A stretch of 10,246 nt of DNA from Lachnospiraceae bacterium AM93-12TA (GCA_027698105.1 JAQERH010000061.1:1-10246); one strand, 5' to 3'. Positions 1 to 6,498 are shown, counted from the stretch's first letter. Numbers and translations: made by a program. Notes: generated by a model not told the origin, from the letters alone.

Positions 1-3
1 CAG

Positions 4-56
4 CCCCTTATAGGGGCAGAGCAAGCCACCGGCTAAGCCGGTGGTCTTGACTCTGC
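4..56. repeat. Two adjacent stem-loops at the left edge, possible IS200/IS605-type element end
   Basis: Seen directly: a small hairpin, CCCCT/AGGGG with a 3-nt loop (4-16). It is followed by a long one in which GCAGAG (16-21) pairs with CTCTGC (51-56), CAAG (22-25) with CTTG (46-49), and CCACCGGC (26-33) with GCCGGTGG (37-44) around a TAA loop. Only two single-base bulges (T45 and A50) interrupt the 18 bp. Neither strand has a following T-run, so this is a poor intrinsic terminator for the minus-strand gene that ends at 76. Subterminal imperfect hairpins of this kind mark the ends of IS200/IS605 elements, and the rest would lie left of base 1. No transposase is visible. A REP-like intergenic repeat is the alternative. 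Confidence 0.35.
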
Positions 57-75
57 TGCCTGTGAAGATCTGGTT

Positions 76-1083
76 TTACTGAGAGCCTGCCGCTGCTTCT
101 GAAAACTCTGTTGTCACCAGATCGTGATAGGGAACCCGTATATTTAAGACACCAGCTTCCTCCAGGATATTCTGGAGAAGATCAAAACTTTTCTCTTCAA
201 AGACAGTATCCTTTTTCCAGGTGTCCTGAGCCTTATACCGGCTGACGATGGAGGCAATGGTGTTCTGATCCGTTTCAGGAAACTGGGGACTGATGACAGC
301 AGCAATTTCTTCCGCGGAGTGGGAATTGACATAGGAAAGCCCTTTCTGAATGGCGTTTGTGAAGGACTGAATTACTTCCGGACGTTCAGAGAGAAAGCTT
401 TTTCTGGCACAGTAGGCAGTGTAGGGAACATAGCCGGAGTCGACTCCCAGAGAGGCTGCTACATATCCCTTTTGATCCTGCTCCAGGGCAGTGGCATATG
501 GTTCAAATTCCACGGTGTAATCTGCGTTGTTTCCTGCAAAGGCTGCAGCTGTGAGGCCAAAATCAATGCTTTTGTCAATGGACAGATCAGTCTTGGGATT
601 CAGCCCGTTTTTTTTCAGAATGAATTCAAAAATCATCTCGGGCATTCCGTTTTCCCGTCCTCCGAGAACCGTTTTTCCTTTTAATTTCTCCCAGCTGAAA
701 TCGGGATCGGGAGTTCTGGATACCAGAAAATTTCCGGCCCGCTGGGTAAGCTGGGCAAAATTGACAGCATAGTCTTCTGAACCTTCCTGATAGACATAAA
801 TGCTGGATTCTGATCCCATGAATCCGATATCTGCCTCTCCGGAAATCAGGGCGGTCATGACTTTATCGGCGCCCTTTCCGTTTACAAGAGTCAGGTCAAT
901 GCCCTCCTCTTCAAAATATCCCAGCTCAATGGCAGCGTACTGAGGTGCATAAAAAATGGAGTGAGCCACTTCATTTAAGGTAACAGGGGTAAGGCCGTCC
1001 CCATTTTGAGAACAGCCACATAGAGTGACGGCAGCCAGAAAGACAGCAGACACTCTCTTGACAGCAGATAATTTCATAACCAT
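76..1083 (-). CDS. ABC transporter substrate-binding lipoprotein, SsuA/ThiY (NMT1/THI5-like) family
   Basis: A 335-residue solute-binding protein, probably tethered outside the membrane as a lipoprotein that feeds an ABC importer. The N-terminus is basic (K4, K9, R10), followed by a hydrophobic stretch (11-22) and a lipobox-like L-C-G-C with the acceptor Cys at 24. The mature part opens in the style of the SsuA/THI5 family, with a beta strand, a YAPQYAAIELGYF segment (45-57) and a GEADIGFMG segment (82-90). A GGRENG segment (141-146) fits the usual ligand-lobe loop. The family binds aliphatic sulfonates, thiamine pyrimidine precursors, taurine or nitrate, and the ligand here cannot be read from sequence. 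GGAGG lies 4 nt before the ATG at 1083 and 10 nt before a second in-frame ATG at 1077, so the exact start is uncertain. No permease or ATPase gene is visible; partners would lie left of base 1 or elsewhere. Confidence 0.88.
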   Translation of the reverse strand: MVMKLSAVKRVSAVFLAAVTLCGCSQNGDGLTPVTLNEVAHSIFYAPQYAAIELGYFEEEGIDLTLVNGKGADKVMTALISGEADIGFMGSESSIYVYQEGSEDYAVNFAQLTQRAGNFLVSRTPDPDFSWEKLKGKTVLGGRENGMPEMIFEFILKKNGLNPKTDLSIDKSIDFGLTAAAFAGNNADYTVEFEPYATALEQDQKGYVAASLGVDSGYVPYTAYCARKSFLSERPEVIQSFTNAIQKGLSYVNSHSAEEIAAVISPQFPETDQNTIASIVSRYKAQDTWKKDTVFEEKSFDLLQNILEEAGVLNIRVPYHDLVTTEFSEAAAGSQ

Positions 1084-1112
1084 AAATCCTCCCTGGAAAA
1101 ATTGATACTGCT

Positions 1113-1142
1113 ATCATATGAGGCAGAGGAGGGAGCGGTGAA
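1113..1142 (-). promoter_or_regulatory. Candidate promoter of the solute-binding protein gene
   Basis: Read on the minus strand, a -35-like TTCACC (1142-1137) is followed after 18 nt by TATGAT (1118-1113). This would start transcription about 20-25 nt before the ATG. The -35 matches consensus at only four of six positions. No operator or riboswitch-like fold was recognised between it and the gene, where the leader is very short. Confidence 0.35.
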
Positions 1143-1174
1143 CAGAAATTAATATTTTCTTTATCTTTTTGCTA

Positions 1175-1203
1175 TGGACTTCAGAACTTTAGTATGCTAA
1201 AAT
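1175..1203 (+). promoter_or_regulatory. Candidate extended -10 promoter of yerC
   Basis: TGGACT (1175-1180) is separated by 17 nt from TAAAAT (1198-1203). TGC lies immediately upstream of the latter, forming an extended -10 element. Predicted start of transcription is near 1210, giving a leader of about 35 nt before the ATG at 1244. This was read by eye; the -10 is close to SigA consensus and the -35 is moderate. Confidence 0.55.
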
Positions 1204-1243
1204 TAGAAACAGGAACTATATTGTCAGAGAAGGAGTTGCATCT

Positions 1244-1558
1244 ATGAATAAGAAAATAAAGACAGAAGCAGTGGATCATCTGTTCCAGGCGATTCTGGCG
1301 CTGAAAAGTCCGGAGGAATGCTACAGCTTTTTTGAGGATGTGTGTACGGTTAATGAAATTCTTTCCTTTTCACAGCGCTATGAGGTAGCGAAGATGCTTC
1401 GGGAAAAGAGAACTTATCTGGAAATTGCGGATAAGACAGGGGCTTCTACAGCTACGATCAGCCGTGTCAACCGTTCCCTGAACTATGGAAATGACGGATA
1501 CGATATGGTATTTGCACGCCTGAGCGGAGATGCGGCTCCGAAGAAAGAGGAAGAGTAG
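1244..1558 (+). CDS. yerC: YerC/YecD-family TrpR-like DNA-binding protein
   Basis: A 104-residue protein of the TrpR-related YerC/YecD family, common in Firmicutes. The body is all-helical. Residues about 37-56 (NEILSFSQRYEVAKMLREKR) are followed by a helix-turn-helix at about 57-79 in which IADKTGASTATISRVNRSL is the recognition unit. It ends in a short charged tail (KKEEE). The fold indicates DNA binding, probably as a dimer. The tryptophan-sensing role of enterobacterial TrpR should not be assumed, and I know of no settled function for the family. AAGGAG (1230-1235) lies 8 nt before the ATG and supports this start. In Bacillus subtilis yerC lies in the pcrA neighbourhood. Here pcrA is also nearby but separated by a regulator/efflux block and a flavodoxin gene. 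The gene is monocistronic, with its own promoter and terminator. Confidence 0.88.
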   Translation: MNKKIKTEAVDHLFQAILALKSPEECYSFFEDVCTVNEILSFSQRYEVAKMLREKRTYLEIADKTGASTATISRVNRSLNYGNDGYDMVFARLSGDAAPKKEEE

Positions 1559-1584
1559 GACAGGATTATTTCCTGTCCTTTTTT
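1557..1584 (+). terminator. Intrinsic terminator of yerC
   Basis: A perfect 9-bp stem, AGGACAGGA (1557-1565) with TCCTGTCCT (1571-1579), has loop TTATT and runs into TTTTTT (1579-1584). The stem starts within the yerC stop codon. Its loop and right arm are also the last codons of the convergent DUF1836 gene. On the minus strand the hairpin is not followed by a T-run, so termination is mainly for the plus strand. Confidence 0.85.
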
Positions 1585-2216
1585 CGTTTTCCATCGGAGG
1601 GAGTCTCCTGCCTCAGCTCCTCGGCAATCAGCTCAATCATCTGCTTTTTCAGGTACACATCGAAAGCCAGCTCACACACAAAGGCGAACAGCCGCAGATA
1701 TTCGCGGTCTTCCTGTTCTGCCTCTTCTTTCAATTCTGGAAAATCCTCATCAGAAAAGGTTTTCATGGCAGAGGCAAATTTTGCTTTTACATCTTCCACA
1801 AGGCGTCCCCTCTGCTCTGACTCCAAAGAGAAAATCTCCTCGTACAGCCGGGACAGCTCAGGCTGGGATCCGGGAGCAAAATGACGTTCGGAAACAGGAG
1901 AGAGCAGCTGTTCAATATCCCGAAGAGACAGCACATTTTTAAAGTAGTAAATAAAAGTTAAAAGCAAAATATGGTTTCCGGAATATTTTTTCTTTTCCGG
2001 AGGGGGCAGAAGATTGTTTTTTGCATAATTATTAATCATGGTCTTCGTGAGAACCTTTTCCTCACCAGGCTTCAGAAAGGAAGAAAGATGAGTGTCCATA
2101 AAGGTTGTCACCTGATCCATATACAGGTTGATATTTGGAATGTCAGCAGCGTTGATCCGCGACAGACTGCTAATAAAATTCATCAGATCATCGAGTCTCT
2201 GTTCGTTTGTCTTCAT
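1566..2216 (-). CDS. DUF1836 family protein with MerR-like helix-turn-helix, probable transcriptional regulator
   Basis: A 216-residue protein that I recognise as DUF1836. Residues about 55-105 read like a MerR-type winged helix: LTKTMINNYAKNNLLPPP (56-73), then a KKKYSG wing and a hydrophobic helix ending in VLSLRDIEQLL (95-105). This matches the 'tyrosine - Gly/Asn-Leu-Leu - basic/Tyr - Ser-Leu-x-x-Ile' layout of that fold. The N-terminal 50 residues and the acidic C-terminal half (about 120-205) look helical and may dimerise or sense a signal. The end is very basic (KRKKDRK). As I recall, the B. subtilis member YkrK is a regulator of htpX, but a regulatory role here is inference. GAGGTGA (2229-2223) lies 6 nt before the ATG. 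The gene faces yerC, with 7 nt between their stop codons, and diverges from the MarR-ABC operon. It has a strong promoter with a palindrome in the spacer, suggesting autoregulation. Confidence 0.8.
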   Translation of the reverse strand: MKTNEQRLDDLMNFISSLSRINAADIPNINLYMDQVTTFMDTHLSSFLKPGEEKVLTKTMINNYAKNNLLPPPEKKKYSGNHILLLTFIYYFKNVLSLRDIEQLLSPVSERHFAPGSQPELSRLYEEIFSLESEQRGRLVEDVKAKFASAMKTFSDEDFPELKEEAEQEDREYLRLFAFVCELAFDVYLKKQMIELIAEELRQETPSDGKRKKDRK

Positions 2217-2237
2217 ATTTTGTCACCTCATAGTTGT

Positions 2238-2266
2238 ATTATATAGTATTCAATACTAGATGACAA
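2238..2266 (-). promoter_or_regulatory. Promoter of the DUF1836 gene
   Basis: On the minus strand TTGTCA (2266-2261; five of six consensus bases) is followed by a 17-nt spacer and a perfect TATAAT (2243-2238). This is among the best SigA-like promoters in the window. It implies a start near 2231 and a leader of about 15 nt that is little more than the ribosome site. Its -35 box is only 14 bp from the -35 box of the divergent MarR promoter. Confidence 0.75.
2244..2258. promoter_or_regulatory. Candidate operator: 15-bp palindrome in the DUF1836 promoter spacer
   Basis: TAGTATTCAATACTA is a perfect inverted repeat, with 7-bp arms around one central base. It begins directly after the -10 box and fills 15 of the 17 spacer bases. 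A bound protein here would control RNA polymerase. MerR-type regulators commonly bind in the spacer of their own promoters, so the MerR-like DUF1836 protein is the first candidate binder. That assignment is inference. Confidence 0.6.
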
Positions 2267-2280
2267 GACAAAAATTCTGA

Positions 2281-2309
2281 TTGACTTAAATCCGATATCG
2301 GACTAAAAT
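2281..2309 (+). promoter_or_regulatory. Promoter of the MarR-ABC exporter operon
   Basis: TTGACT (2281-2286) and TAAAAT (2304-2309) are each one base from consensus and are separated by the optimal 17 nt. Predicted start is near 2316, with a leader of about 70 nt to the ATG at 2386. The spacer is occupied by the first TCCGATATCGGA palindrome, and the start region is followed by a second copy, so the promoter is laid out for repression. Confidence 0.75.
2289..2304. promoter_or_regulatory. Candidate MarR operator 1, in the promoter spacer
   Basis: AATCCGATATCGGACT contains the perfect 12-bp palindrome TCCGATATCGGA (2291-2302) and is symmetric at 7 of its 8 base pairs. It lies precisely between the -35 and -10 boxes. 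Its size and symmetry suit a winged-helix MarR dimer, and the adjacent gene encodes one. Binding is inferred from position and recurrence. Confidence 0.65.
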
Positions 2310-2320
2310 AAAAGAAAGTA

Positions 2321-2336
2321 AGTCCGATATCATACT
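2321..2336. promoter_or_regulatory. Candidate MarR operator 2, downstream of the start of transcription
   Basis: AGTCCGATATCATACT repeats the left half and core of operator 1 (TCCGATATC) and is symmetric at 6 of 8 pairs. Its centre is 32 bp from that of operator 1, about three helical turns, so two dimers could sit on the same face of the DNA. It lies at about +5 to +20 relative to the predicted start, where it could block promoter clearance. It probably binds more weakly than operator 1 because its right arm is degenerate. Confidence 0.6.
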
Positions 2337-2385
2337 AACATAAGGGGGAGAATGGAACTGTCATAGCGGCAGAGAAAGGAATTAT

Positions 2386-2913
2386 ATGGAAGAGATTAAA
2401 AAAACAGAGTATAAACAGGAACTGCCAGTCCGAAATGTGGAAAGAGGCGGGATGGAAGGCAGCCAGGGCCAGGAACTTCGGGAATTTAACCGCCTCTACA
2501 AACGCCTGGATGATCTGTACCACAGCTTGTCACTGAAAATGGGGATGTCGGACAGCACATTTATGATTCTTTACACCATTGCAGAGCTGGGGGATGGGTG
2601 TTCCCAGAAGGAGATCTGTGAGCAGGTTTATGTGAGCAAGCAGACTATTAATTCCTCTATCAGGAAGCTGGAAAAGGAAGGCACTATTCGCCTGGAAAAG
2701 GGAGACAGAGGCAGAGAACTGCACATTCGGCTGACAGAGACAGGAAAAAAGACTCTGCAGGATAAGATTTACCCTGTTATGGAGGCAGAGAATCGGGCTT
2801 TTATTTACATGTCCGCAAAGGATCGGGCAGAATTTCTCCGACTGAGCCGTCTGTATGTCAATGCGATGATTTGTCAGACAAGACAGTTTTTGTCTGAAGA
2901 GGAGGATATATGA
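2386..2913 (+). CDS. MarR-family transcriptional regulator of the downstream ABC exporter
   Basis: A 175-residue winged-helix regulator of the MarR family. A helical dimerisation part (about 28-70) precedes the helix-turn-helix: CSQKEICEQVYVSKQTINSSIRKLEKEG (about 72-99). The wing (about 100-117) contains EKGDRGRELHIRLTETG, the family's typical 'basic hairpin then LTxxG' pattern. A C-terminal helical region completes the dimer interface. A charged stretch of about 28 residues precedes the domain. The chosen ATG has AAAGGA 5 nt upstream; an in-frame ATG at 2452 is a possible later start. The stop overlaps the next ATG as ATGA (2910-2913), indicating translational coupling with the exporter. 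Local regulators of this type usually repress their own operon until an exported compound binds them. Two matching palindromes in the promoter support that, but the ligand is unknown. Confidence 0.92.
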   Translation: MEEIKKTEYKQELPVRNVERGGMEGSQGQELREFNRLYKRLDDLYHSLSLKMGMSDSTFMILYTIAELGDGCSQKEICEQVYVSKQTINSSIRKLEKEGTIRLEKGDRGRELHIRLTETGKKTLQDKIYPVMEAENRAFIYMSAKDRAEFLRLSRLYVNAMICQTRQFLSEEEDI

Positions 2914-4634
2914 AACATATTTTTCGGTTTATCAGGCCTTATAAGAGGCTGACGGTTCTGGCGCTTCTGTTTGTGATACTGGACGTGCTGGGAGCTTTGA
3001 TTATTCCCACCATTACAGCGGATATGATCAATGTGGGAGTGGGAAACGGAGATCTGGACTACATTATTGAAAAGGGTATCTGGATGCTGATAGTGACTGT
3101 GCTGTCAGGAGCCAGTGCGCTGATGGGAAGCTATCTGTCAGCAAAGCTCTCAGCTCAGATAGGAAGGGATATGCGGAATGCCCTGTATGAAAAATCCCTG
3201 GATTTTTCGATTCACGATTTCGACCAATATGGAACCGGATCCATGATTACAAGGATTTTGAGCGATGTGTCGGTGATCCAGCAGGCAGTCGTCTGGTGTG
3301 TTACGATGGTACTTCCTGTTCCGGCTCTGTCACTGATGGGAATTGCCATGGCCTTTTCTATTGATCCGTCGATGGGGCTGGTGCTGGGAGGCGGTGTAGT
3401 TTTTGTGGCGTTTCTGACTGTGTTTATCAGCAGAAAGGCTGCGTCTGTATTTGGCCGTCTGCAGCGTTTTTTAGACAGAATGAATGTGGTGATGCGGGAA
3501 AATATTACAGGCGTTCGTGTAATCCGGGCTTTTAACAAGGAGAGCTATGAGACAAAACGCATGAAAAAGTCTTTTGAGGATTATGCAGAGGCTGCCGTAG
3601 AGACGAATCTGTTGTTTGCCGGGCTGGACAGTTTTTCATTTTTTGCTATCAGTGTTCTGGTAGTGGCGATCCTGTGGTTTGGAGGCAACCGGATTGGAGC
3701 GGGAACCATGGAGATAGGAGACATTACAGCTCTGACAGAGTATACAATCCTGATTCTGTTTTACCTGATGATGGCTCAGATGGTCATTATTCTCCTCCCC
3801 AGGGCCAGGGTGTGTCTGGAACGGATTGGAGAGGTGCTGGACCGGGAGCCGGAGATTCAGGACGGGGATGAAGCAGAGGCGGAGAACTGTATCGGAGAGC
3901 CTGCAGCATCGTTTGAGAGCGTCTTTTTCCGGTTTGCCGATGCCGATGAGGATACGCTGGGCAATCTGACCTTTACCTGCAGGCGGGGAGAGACCACAGC
4001 AGTGATTGGAGGAACGGGAAGCGGAAAATCTACAATCGCCAAGCTTCTGATGCGTTTTTATGATGCAGACAGGGGAACAGTGCGGGTCTGCGGCAGTGAT
4101 GTAAAAAAGATGAGGCAGCAGGACCTGCGCTCCTGTGTTTCCTACGTTCCTCAGAAAGCGTGGCTGTTTTCAGGAACGATTGAAGACAATCTGAGATATG
4201 GAAATCCAGACGCCTCTGAAGAAGATATGCTCCATGCCCTTTCTGTGGCTCAGGCAGATTTTGTCACAGAACTTCCAGAGGGACTTTCTACCCACACTGC
4301 CCAGGGAGGAACTAATTTTTCCGGAGGACAGAAACAGCGTCTTTCTATTGCCAGAGCCTTAATGAAACAGGCAGATCTCTATATTTTTGATGACAGCTTT
4401 TCCGCTCTGGATTTTAAGACGGACCGCGCCTTGAGAAAAGCCCTGAAGGAGGAGACAAAGAATGCGGCAGTATTGATTATTGCCCAGAGAATCAATACCA
4501 TTTTAAATGCAGATCAGATTATTGTGCTGAATGAGGGACAGATTGCAGGAATCGGAACTCACGAAGAGCTGATGGAACATTGCAGCGTATATCAGGAAAT
4601 TGCGAAATCGCAGATGAGGGGAGGGGAAAATTAA
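2910..4634 (+). CDS. Heterodimeric ABC exporter half-transporter, degenerate-ATPase subunit
   Basis: A 574-residue half-transporter with an N-terminal six-helix exporter domain (about 13-300) and a C-terminal nucleotide-binding domain (about 335-570). Motifs: Walker A GGTGSGKS (367-374), Q-loop Q415, signature FSGGQ (470-474), Walker B ending D494, D-loop SALD (498-501). Two catalytic residues differ from canonical ABC ATPases: the position after Walker B is Asp495 rather than Glu, and the switch His is Gln526. Such changes are known for the 'degenerate site' subunit of heterodimeric exporters such as BmrCD, LmrCD and TM287/288. Its intact SGGQ would complete the active site of the partner. 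The start overlaps the MarR gene by 4 nt and the stop shares one base with the next start. The expected role is efflux of drugs, antimicrobial peptides or other amphiphiles; the substrate is not predictable. Confidence 0.93.
   Translation: MKHIFRFIRPYKRLTVLALLFVILDVLGALIIPTITADMINVGVGNGDLDYIIEKGIWMLIVTVLSGASALMGSYLSAKLSAQIGRDMRNALYEKSLDFSIHDFDQYGTGSMITRILSDVSVIQQAVVWCVTMVLPVPALSLMGIAMAFSIDPSMGLVLGGGVVFVAFLTVFISRKAASVFGRLQRFLDRMNVVMRENITGVRVIRAFNKESYETKRMKKSFEDYAEAAVETNLLFAGLDSFSFFAISVLVVAILWFGGNRIGAGTMEIGDITALTEYTILILFYLMMAQMVIILLPRARVCLERIGEVLDREPEIQDGDEAEAENCIGEPAASFESVFFRFADADEDTLGNLTFTCRRGETTAVIGGTGSGKSTIAKLLMRFYDADRGTVRVCGSDVKKMRQQDLRSCVSYVPQKAWLFSGTIEDNLRYGNPDASEEDMLHALSVAQADFVTELPEGLSTHTAQGGTNFSGGQKQRLSIARALMKQADLYIFDDSFSALDFKTDRALRKALKEETKNAAVLIIAQRINTILNADQIIVLNEGQIAGIGTHEELMEHCSVYQEIAKSQMRGGEN
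4617..4626 (+). promoter_or_regulatory. Ribosome binding site that fixes the start of the second exporter subunit
   Basis: AGGGGAGGGG lies 7 nt before the ATG at 4634, which overlaps the upstream stop codon as TAATG. This favours 4634 over the in-frame ATG at 4580, which would add 18 residues encoded inside the preceding gene. That upstream ATG has no comparable ribosome site. Confidence 0.8.
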
Positions 4635-6448
4635 TGGATCAGGAGAAAAGAGAGACCGGGGAGGAATTAGAGCTGGAGGTTCCAAACCATGCCGTAAAAA
4701 CTTTAAAAAGGATGTGGGATACTTCGAAGGATCAGCATCTGAAACTGTATCTGGTAGGGGTTTCCGTAGTATTTTACACTCTGTTTTCCATTATATCGCC
4801 TCTTTACAGTGCTCACCTGGTAGATTTTATCTGGAATGGGGTGAAGGAGGCAAAGGCAGCCGGAAGGGTATTTTCATTTACCTGGACATCGGGAGGCATG
4901 CAGCTGCTTATCATGTTTTCCCTTTACTTTATCAGCTGGCTGTTCTATACGCTGCAGAATTTTCTTATGGCAGGCTTTGCAGAGCGGCTGAATGTAAGAC
5001 TTCGGGAGCAGATAAGCCGGAAGCTTTCAAGGCTTCCACTGTCCTATTTTGACGGACACCAGCCGGGGGAGATTTTAAGTCAGGCAGTGAACGACCTTGA
5101 TAAGGTATCTGAGGCTCTTCAGACAGGACTTTTAAAATTGTTTACATCAGTGGGACTGGTGGCTGGCTCTCTCCTCATCATGTTTTTTTACCATGTACCT
5201 CTGACTGTCATATTTGTATGCTTTACAGGGCTTTCCATGGTTCTGACAAATTTTTTCACAGGTAAGACACTGAAAACGGCGGCCAGACGCCAGAGAGCTT
5301 TGAGCCGGCTGACCAGCTGTGTGGAGGAGAGCATGAGCGGCCGTGTCATTATCAAATCTTTTAACAGAGAAGAAGAGAGCAGGCAGGAAATCAGGCAGGC
5401 AGCAGAAGAGCTGGCTCAGACGGCAGGCCAGGCTGATTTTCTCACCCAGGCGATCAATCCGGCAATCAGGTTTGTAAACAGGGTAGGGCAGGTTTTGATT
5501 GCAGTGATAGGAGGAAAGCTTCTCATAGACGGCGTGATGACAGTGGGAGCGATTCAGGCTTTTTTACAGTATGTGTACCAGGCAGCGGAACCGCTGACAG
5601 AGGTTTCCTATATGATCAATTCCATGCAGTCGGCTCTGGCTTCTGCCGAGCATGTATACCAGATGCTGGATGCACAGGAGATAAGTCCTGAACCGGAGAG
5701 ACCGGAACTGGTGAAGGATACAGAGGGAGGCGTAGTCTTTGAACAGGTGCAGTTTGGATACGATCCGGGGCGTCCCCTTATGAAAAATCTGAGCTTTAGG
5801 GCAGAACCGGGACAGAAGATTGCGATTGTAGGAAACACAGGAGCAGGAAAAACAACTCTGATCAATCTTTTAATGCGGTTTTACGAGGTAAATGGAGGCC
5901 GTATTCTGCTGGATGGTGTGGATACAGCCCATATGACGAGAGCAGCTCTCAGACAGAATTTTGGCATGGTACTGCAGGACACATGGCTGTTTTCCGGGAC
6001 GATTGCAGAAAATATTGCCTATGGCCGGCCGGAGGCCTCAAGAGAAGAGATTATAGCTGCGGCCAAGGCAGCTCATGCAGACTTTTTTATCCGAACCATG
6101 CCTCAGGGATATGACACGGTTCTGGATAATGAGGCGGAAACGATTTCGGCCGGTCAGAGGCAGCTGCTTACCATTGCCCGCGTGATGCTCTGCAATCCTC
6201 CCGTATTAATTTTGGATGAGGCTACCTCCAGTGTAGACACCAGGACGGAGATGGCCATTGGAAAGGCAATGCAGACTCTTATGAAGCACAGAACCAGCTT
6301 TGTGATTGCTCACCGCCTGTCTACCATTGTAGATGCAGATTTAATTCTGGTAATGAAGGACGGAGATATTATTGAGCAGGGAAATCACAAATCCCTTCTG
6401 AAGGCAGGAGGTGTTTATGCAGAGCTTTATAACAGCCAGTTTGCATAG
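4634..6448 (+). CDS. Heterodimeric ABC exporter half-transporter, catalytic ATPase subunit
   Basis: A 604-residue partner of the preceding subunit. A charged N-terminal extension (about 1-35) leads into six membrane helices (about 38-340) and a nucleotide-binding domain (about 365-600). Motifs: Walker A GNTGAGKT (400-407), Q-loop Q448, Walker B LILDE with D528 and catalytic E529, D-loop SSVD (532-535), switch H560. All catalytic residues are canonical, but the signature is ISAGQ (504-508) in place of LSGGQ. The degenerate signature therefore faces the already degenerate Walker B of the partner. This leaves one working site (this Walker A/B with the partner's SGGQ) and one degenerate site, the classic asymmetric layout. 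Translation is coupled through TAATG. No terminator hairpin is evident after the stop, so some transcripts may run into the flavodoxin gene. Confidence 0.93.
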   Translation: MDQEKRETGEELELEVPNHAVKTLKRMWDTSKDQHLKLYLVGVSVVFYTLFSIISPLYSAHLVDFIWNGVKEAKAAGRVFSFTWTSGGMQLLIMFSLYFISWLFYTLQNFLMAGFAERLNVRLREQISRKLSRLPLSYFDGHQPGEILSQAVNDLDKVSEALQTGLLKLFTSVGLVAGSLLIMFFYHVPLTVIFVCFTGLSMVLTNFFTGKTLKTAARRQRALSRLTSCVEESMSGRVIIKSFNREEESRQEIRQAAEELAQTAGQADFLTQAINPAIRFVNRVGQVLIAVIGGKLLIDGVMTVGAIQAFLQYVYQAAEPLTEVSYMINSMQSALASAEHVYQMLDAQEISPEPERPELVKDTEGGVVFEQVQFGYDPGRPLMKNLSFRAEPGQKIAIVGNTGAGKTTLINLLMRFYEVNGGRILLDGVDTAHMTRAALRQNFGMVLQDTWLFSGTIAENIAYGRPEASREEIIAAAKAAHADFFIRTMPQGYDTVLDNEAETISAGQRQLLTIARVMLCNPPVLILDEATSSVDTRTEMAIGKAMQTLMKHRTSFVIAHRLSTIVDADLILVMKDGDIIEQGNHKSLLKAGGVYAELYNSQFA

Positions 6449-6469
6449 AGAAAGCGGGGAAAAGAGATC

Positions 6470-6498
6470 ATGACAGATGAGCGGAGCGGGTGTATAAT
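6470..6498 (+). promoter_or_regulatory. Promoter of the flavodoxin-like gene
   Basis: ATGACA (6470-6475; five of six bases) and a perfect TATAAT (6493-6498) are separated by 17 nt. Predicted start is near 6505, about 28 nt before the ATG. It starts just after the stop codon of the exporter gene and makes the flavodoxin gene independently expressed. No palindrome was seen in it. Confidence 0.75.

Noticed and set aside
319..772. Two plus-strand open frames across the solute-binding protein gene
   Set aside because: Both are antisense to a gene with a clear lipobox and family motifs, and they overlap each other in different frames.
2352..2366. Tiny reading frame (Met-Glu-Leu-Ser-stop) in the MarR leader, preceded by GGGGGAG
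   Set aside because: The purine run is only 1 nt from the ATG, too close for normal initiation. No attenuator-type hairpins accompany it, so a leader-peptide mechanism is not supported.
4580..4633. Upstream in-frame ATG that would extend the second ABC subunit by 18 residues
   Set aside because: It lies inside the preceding gene without a ribosome site, whereas the ATG at 4634 has AGGGGAGGGG 7 nt upstream and a TAATG coupling to the upstream stop.
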